Made by a program: the position numbers and the translations under genes
NCBI RefSeq assembly: GCF_001591505.1
Contig: NZ_BCVA01000052.1
Location: 1-37,045, forward strand
DNA from: Neobacillus niacini NBRC 15566
GTDB lineage: Bacteria > Bacillota > Bacilli > Bacillales > Cytobacillaceae
DNA length: 37,045 bases
Direction of reading: 5' to 3'
In this document: piece after piece, positions 33,294 through 37,045 of the stretch
How positions within the stretch are numbered: position 1 is the stretch's first letter
Layout: the number at the start of each line of letters is the position of its first letter
The notes under the pieces: model-generated
Database searches by the model: none
What the model was told of the DNA's origin: nothing
Seen by the model: the letters and a program-made list of their open reading frames with translations, nothing else

Positions 33294-34450
33294 AGGATAT
33301 TTATCAATTATTGAATGATATAAACTTAGATGAGAGTGAATTTGAGGAAATGGAAGTAAGTGCCCTAGAAAAAACTAAGGTTAAAAGAGCCTTAAAGAAA
33401 TCGATCATAAAGAATAATCAAACGAAAGCTTGGAAAAAAAATATTGCTGCAGCGTCCATTTTAGTTGGACTAACCGTCACAAGCTTTGTAACTTTACCTG
33501 CATATGCTAGAAATAACCCAGTCATTGAAGATATTTTCCGATTTTTCGATTATGGGACAACTGGTTTTTCTGGTGCAGATAAGGAAGAAACTCACGATAG
33601 TAAAGATACACAGAAAAAAGATATTGGACTTTATTATGAGTATAAGCAATTCTCCAGTGAAATCAATATGACCAAGGAAAGTAACGGTATAAAGTTCACC
33701 GTTAATAATGCCGTATTTGATGGGAAAACAGTTACATTAACTTATACCATTGAAAGTGAACAAGAGTTAGGAAATGCAGGTATAACTTCTCCAGTTATCC
33801 AAGGGATGGCTGCTATGGGAGGAACGAGTAAAACTACCAAAATAGATACAAATAAATATATAGGCATTTTAACAGTTAGCAGTCTGGAAGATATAGAAAT
33901 GGATGTTGCTAACGTAAAATGGAATATAGACAGTATTAATAACCCAGATAGTGATTCAGAGATAAAAGGAGATTGGAGATTTGCGTTTAGTCTAAATGCT
34001 GTTGATAGCAAAATGCAGTTGAGTGATAGTAGTTCGGAAAAAAATGGAGTTAAAGTCGATATAGAAAAAATATCTGTCACGCCAATGTCCTTTATCGTTG
34101 ATTATAGTCAAGATGTTTCTCAACTGGTAACAAACACTTGGGACGGAGTAAATGTTGATTTAGAGATTAAGGATGATTTGGGGAATATCTATTCTGGCGA
34201 GGGTAATGGAGGAAAAGGCAGCGAGGGCACTTTTAATTTCAGTTGGAGTAAAACATTTGAAAAATTGGACCAGAGGGCAACCAAGTTGATAATTACACCT
34301 TATGTCACATTCAGAGATCACAATTCTGATACTTATACTTCAGTTGAAGAAACAAAGACTGGGGTAAGAGAAATTCCACTTCCGTACAAACCTGGCAAAG
34401 GGAAAGAAGAATTTACATTAGAAGACATTATAATTGATTTAGAAAAATAA
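33290..34450 (+). CDS. DUF4179 membrane protein, likely anti-sigma factor
   Basis: 386 residues. Cytosolic N-terminus ~1-48 (helical, basic near KTKVKRALKKSI), one membrane helix ~49-70 (IAAASILVGLTVTSFVTLP), then a large extracytoplasmic part. DUF4179 begins around 120 (EINMTKESNGIKFTVNNAVF). A second beta domain of DUF5643 type spans about 240-365. The topology (cytosolic sigma-binding segment, single helix, external sensor) and overlap with the sigma gene indicate an anti-sigma role. Followed by a clear terminator. Confidence 0.88.
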   Translation: MKDIYQLLNDINLDESEFEEMEVSALEKTKVKRALKKSIIKNNQTKAWKKNIAAASILVGLTVTSFVTLPAYARNNPVIEDIFRFFDYGTTGFSGADKEETHDSKDTQKKDIGLYYEYKQFSSEINMTKESNGIKFTVNNAVFDGKTVTLTYTIESEQELGNAGITSPVIQGMAAMGGTSKTTKIDTNKYIGILTVSSLEDIEMDVANVKWNIDSINNPDSDSEIKGDWRFAFSLNAVDSKMQLSDSSSEKNGVKVDIEKISVTPMSFIVDYSQDVSQLVTNTWDGVNVDLEIKDDLGNIYSGEGNGGKGSEGTFNFSWSKTFEKLDQRATKLIITPYVTFRDHNSDTYTSVEETKTGVREIPLPYKPGKGKEEFTLEDIIIDLEK

Positions 34451-34466
34451 CATTGTAGTTGGGACT

Positions 34467-34496
34467 GCGATTCTTCGATATGAAGGGTCGCTTTTT
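34467..34496 (+). terminator. Terminator of the sigma/DUF4179 operon
   Basis: GCGATTCTTC (34467-34476) / GAAGGGTCGC (34482-34491), with G-T pairs, then five T. The rest of the gap to 34764 holds only a repeat right module (about 34688-34720). Confidence 0.75.
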
Positions 34497-34764
34497 CCTT
34501 TAATAAACAGATTTCATATAACTTTTATTAAGAAAAATGGCAAACATAAAGAATTGTATTTGATAACTTTGTTGAAGAAAAACCAGAATAGACGGTGATC
34601 TATGGTCATTTGACATTCATATTTGGGCATTTAACAAAATCGTTGAACTGTCTTCTACAGAAAGTAGTATGTGAAAGAATGTAGTTAAAGTAAGTGGCAG
34701 TTTAGTTTAATAAAGAAGAACAAATTGGGAAGATTAAGGGGTAAATATAAATATGGGGTGAATA

Positions 34765-35178
34765 ATGATGGTTAAACAATACATAATCATTTTAGGATTT
34801 ATATTATTTACTTTTACACCTTTTCAAACTGTTGAAGCAGCCAAAGTTTCAAAATACGAACCAGAATTATATATGACAACAGAGGACATTATTTCAGATA
34901 TTGTATTTCCAACCATAGATAAGAAGGTTCTAAAAGAATATAATAATAATTCGACAGATTGGCAATGGACAAGAATTGTTGATATTGATTATAACGATAA
35001 TCATTCTTATGATGTTGCCGTAAGGATTAGAGTAAATCCTAAAAATGACAAGGGAGATAACTATATAGACGACTTGGTTTAAATAAGGATTTCTCCATCT
35101 TGTGACAGTATTAAAATTAATAAAAAGAAATGCAACCATGATTTTAAGATAGAAGTATTAGAATATAACCATTTGTAG
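34765..35178 (+). pseudogene. DUF3888-type secreted protein gene with in-frame stop
   Basis: Signal peptide (IIILGFILFTFTPFQTVEA) followed by a DUF3888 body: YEPELYMTTEDIISDIVFP, then DWQWTRIVDIDYNDNHSYDVAVRIRV. Translation stops at the TAA at 35080-35082 after DNYIDDLV. The same frame continues without a break as IRISPSCDSIKINKKKCNHD...YNHL to a TAG at 35176-35178, which is the expected rest of the domain with its Cys pair. One point change (TAA in place of a sense codon) therefore truncates the protein from about 137 to 105 residues. GGGGTG lies upstream; ATG 34765 or 34768 is the start. Confidence 0.75.
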
Positions 35179-35189
35179 TTACTTGTAAA

Positions 35190-35262
35190 TGTAACGGGTG
35201 CGAGAGTGGAAGAACAGAGCTGTCATTGTGGCAGCTTTTCTTTTTGTCCTAACGGTGCAGGT
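35190..35262. repeat. Composite intergenic repeat copy, entered by the group II intron
   Basis: taacgggtgcgagagtgg, hairpin gagctgtcattgtggcagc with T-rich tail, then cctaacggtgcag. The intron's 5' end starts 3 bases later, so the usual gttagttcaa ending is displaced. Confidence 0.65.
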
Positions 35263-35942
35263 GTGCGGCCGAGCCTAGGTCGTATCATATAGCGGGTGGG
35301 ATTCCCGTCGAGTAAGAACTAGCCATTCGCTCGTAGCGAGTCTTGGAGGGCTAAAGGTAACTTTAGTCTTTAAGCGTAGACAGTTAGGTGGAGGGCCGAA
35401 AGCCAAATGGTTGAAGGGATTGAGCCCCATAATGTTAGTAATTCGAGAGGGCTGAGGCTTTACCTGCAGCAGAAAGCAATATTTCATTCTTCGTATATGG
35501 CAAGAAGAATGAAACCTCTCTGGGGTCAGAGACCTTGGCACGTTACACATTGATATGATACGGCAACTCGGGAGACCCTATCGGTCTTTTCTTGTTGGAA
35601 GAGTATGGTGTACAAGCGATAAAAAGTAAGGAAGCCAAATGCCGATTTAGGGAGTCGGATAGCAGCGTAGTACCAATGAAGTTGGGTAATGCCGATGGAG
35701 GAAAGGCTAGTTACCAGTTATCACCGTTACTAGGGGCACATTTACTACACACAGAGGTAGGAATGATAAATGGAAACAAGACTAGTAAGGATAGCAGAAA
35801 TAGCAAATCAGATCCAAGAAGATAAGCTATATTTTGTGAATGGTAACTTGGAGGAGCCGTGTGCGTTAATTGCGCAAGCACGGTTCTGGGAGGGGGGAGA
35901 ACACAATCTACCGTAAGGTAGAGAGGTTCTCTTCTACTCGAC
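35263..35942 (+). mobile_element. Group II intron with deleted reverse-transcriptase ORF
   Basis: About 680 bases. The 5' end GTGCGGCCGAGCC matches the GUGYG consensus and the 3' end is CTACTCGAC (AY). Domain V is at 35854-35888: GAGCCGTGTGCG pairing with the CGCAAGCACGGTTC side, with the catalytic AGC at 35855-35857. Domain VI follows (GAGAAC...GGTTCTC stem, 35897-35931) with room for a branch-point A. An ATG at 35770 with ribosome site starts METRLVRIAEIA, the usual beginning of intron-encoded proteins, but after ~30 codons it runs straight into domain V. The maturase/RT is missing, so movement would need a protein in trans. The RNA core looks largely intact. Confidence 0.85.
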
Positions 35943-35990
35943 TAGTACAAAAGGAATTATGATTAAAGAGTAATATTTAAGATGACAGAG

Positions 35991-36001
35991 TGGGGGGGGG
36001 G
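35991..36001 (+). repeat. Ten-G homopolymer tract
   Basis: G runs from 35992 to 36001 between the intron and the terminator of the small minus-strand gene. Long G tracts are rare in this AT-rich DNA. Confidence 0.8.
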
Positions 36002-36010
36002 ATTTGATGA

Positions 36011-36040
36011 TAAAAAAGGTTACTCCACGATGAAGTAACC
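36011..36040 (-). terminator. Terminator of the small minus-strand gene
   Basis: GGTTACT (36018-36024) / AGTAACC (36034-36040), with six A at 36012-36017 giving a T-run on the minus strand. Confidence 0.85.
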
Positions 36041-36049
36041 CTTATTGTA

Positions 36050-36265
36050 TCAAGAATATTTATTGCCCTTTTTTTTATTCCAGAACTCTGGTGGGGTTGC
36101 CGAGGTGTTAGGGCTACCGTCATGTTCTATCGGTTCATGTATATCTCCTGGGTTTGTACCACCATGACCTGTTGCTCCTCCACTTGTATGTTCTCCAGTG
36201 CCTGGACCATCTCCACCCTCAGTGGGCATATCTGCTCGTTTTAATAAACCCGATTTGTTTTCCAT
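36050..36265 (-). CDS. Small Gly-rich hydrophilic protein, unknown function
   Basis: 71 residues from the ATG at 36265, chosen because GGAGGTG lies about 5-6 bases upstream; a longer frame to 36343 would begin at a GTG inside an intergenic repeat. The middle is low-complexity (GGDGPGTGEHTSGGATGHGG), acidic and His-containing, and is probably disordered. The C-terminus is PPEFWNKKKGNKYS. It has its own terminator. No family recognised; good translation signals suggest a real gene. Confidence 0.65.
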   Translation of the reverse strand: MENKSGLLKRADMPTEGGDGPGTGEHTSGGATGHGGTNPGDIHEPIEHDGSPNTSATPPEFWNKKKGNKYS

Positions 36266-36324
36266 AAAAATCACCTCCAATATTAGCTTTTCAAAATACT
36301 GTAAAAAAATTCGCCTAAATAGGG

Positions 36325-36425
36325 AGATTGTGAAACATCTCACTTAAACTATAGGGTGCAATAGTTCAAGAACAGGGATTGCTGCGGCGATCCTTTTTTT
36401 GTTATTGAGCTAAACCAGCTAATAG
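36325..36425. repeat. Composite intergenic repeat copy
   Basis: gattgtgaaacatctcac, actatagggtgcaatagttc, hairpin gggattgctgcggcgatcc with T7, then ttgagctaaaccagctaatag, where the usual right module is altered. Confidence 0.6.
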
Positions 36426-36491
36426 TTTGTCAATATTTTTCAATAAAAACTTAAAATATCTCATGCTATACTAAAAATGTGCATGCCAAAT

Positions 36492-36521
36492 AACCTTCCT
36501 TTAGTCTGTTTTTGGAAGGTT
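36492..36521. terminator. Hairpin next to the partial IS110 gene
   Basis: Perfect AACCTTCC (36492-36499) / GGAAGGTT (36514-36521). It lies just beyond the stop of the minus-strand transposase. Confidence 0.5.
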
Positions 36522-36547
36522 TTGTACTATTTAGTTTAATTTAGGTT

Positions 36548-37045
36548 CTAAGCTATATCTTGGAAATTCGTTTTGCTTTTTAAAAGGGCAAATATCCAGT
36601 GTAAGAGCTTATTTACACATGCTATTACAGCTACTTTAAAGGGTTTTCCTTCGCCACGTTTCTTGTCGTAAAACTCTCGCATTTTCTTGTTGCGAGGGAT
36701 GATTTCATCCGTTGTTTTCTTTTTACGGCAATCACGAATCGCACAACGAACAGCCATATAAAGGGCGTGACGAAGTCTACTTGACCCTCATTTTGTAATT
36801 CGGTTTTTTGTGGCTGTAAACTTACCAGATTCGAATACACTAGGATCAACTCCAGCGAAAGCTACCAGCTTTTTAGGATCAGTAAATCGATCTATCTCTC
36901 CAATTTCTGAAATAATCGTTGCAGCGATTTTTTCTCCGATACCAGGGATAGATTTGATAATATTATATTCTTCAATTTCTTTAGTGAGGGCATCTATCTC
37001 CGACTCCAACTTTGATAGGTGCTCTTTGTATTGAAGAATCATTTT
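36548..37045 (-). pseudogene. C-terminal part of an IS110-family transposase with in-frame stop
   Basis: Runs off the right edge. The visible part holds a coiled region (YKEHLSKLESEIDALTKEIEE), the HhH-like SIPGIGEKIAATIISEIGEI, and FTDPKKLVAFAGVDPSVFESG, which define the transposase-20 domain. A TGA at 36788-36790 follows KNRITK where the family has RGSS. The same frame then continues as GSSRLRHALYMAV...KLLHWIFALLK to the stop at 36548, so a single CGA-to-TGA-type change is the simplest explanation. It is a different subgroup from the transposase at 27020. Confidence 0.85.

Noticed and set aside
35275..35825. Reading frames inside the group II intron (minus 35275-35550 and plus 35592-35825)
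   Set aside because: They overlap structured intron domains and resemble no protein; only the truncated start of the intron protein at 35770 is meaningful.
695..36425. Integron attC sites or a CRISPR array as explanation for the repeats
   Set aside because: No integrase or Cas gene is present, spacing is irregular, copies differ in module content, and the GTTRRRY core of attC sites is not matched.

Overview
The window looks like a chromosomal accessory region of a low-GC, endospore-forming Bacillaceae (Bacillus sensu lato). The DNA is AT-rich, ribosome binding sites are strong GGAGG types, rho-independent terminators are common, and several genes are typical of the group: a SleL/YaaH-type spore-cortex hydrolase, a YolD-like protein, DUF4179 and DUF3888 proteins, BcrC and CBO0543-family membrane proteins. 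Almost every gene is on the + strand. Most stand alone or in two- or three-gene operons, separated by copies of one composite intergenic repeat.

Layout. 1-2200: a broken, chimeric bcrC copy, a small membrane protein, and remnants of a CBO0543 gene. 2220-4537: an ECF sigma / PadR-like / FtsW-RodA-like operon behind a plausible ECF-type promoter. 4819-6891: an orphan PAS protein and a LysM-GH18 spore hydrolase. 6892-9693: a hairpin-rich non-coding block, a CBO0543 membrane protein and a deletion-damaged HD-GYP gene. 9981-17565: single genes (VanW, a frameshifted GNAT, DinB, VOC, a broken ORF, YolD, an unknown Cys-containing protein, a Nudix-GNAT fusion, a P-loop kinase, an aldo/keto reductase). 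17801-21092: a BlaI-type repressor with promoter and two operator dyads, an M56 (BlaR1/MecR1-like) sensor whose extracellular part is a tandem duplication, then intact bcrC; this looks like a cell-envelope stress module. 21243-26824: DUF523, a dienelactone-hydrolase-like protein, an ArsR/quinone-oxidoreductase pair, a markedly GC-richer membrane protein (probable transfer), and a SUKH protein with an L7/L12-like tail. 27020-28677: an IS110-family transposase followed by a 330-bp segment bounded by imperfect inverted repeats and holding a GC-rich structured core. 28875-29829: two small membrane proteins. 29830-32061: a second copy of the hairpin-rich block with an intact HD-GYP gene. 32219-34450: a 47-residue membrane peptide and an ECF sigma / DUF4179 anti-sigma pair. 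34765-36265: a DUF3888 gene with an internal stop, an ORF-deleted group II intron and a small Gly-rich protein. 36548-37045: the C-terminal half of a different IS110-family transposase, broken by an in-frame stop.

Themes. (1) Duplication and decay: bcrC, CBO0543, HD-GYP and the non-coding block each occur more than once, usually with one damaged copy. At least eight genes carry frameshifts, stops or deletions. (2) Envelope stress signalling: two ECF sigma operons, a BlaI/M56 pair, BcrC, VanW and an FtsW/RodA relative. (3) About twenty copies of a composite repeat, many carrying a terminator hairpin, sit between unrelated genes and give a cassette-like layout. The most unusual items are the duplicated hairpin block, the inverted-repeat-bounded RNA-like segment next to the IS110 gene, the intergenic repeat system, the duplicated sensor domain of the M56 protein, and the SUKH/L7-L12-like fusion.
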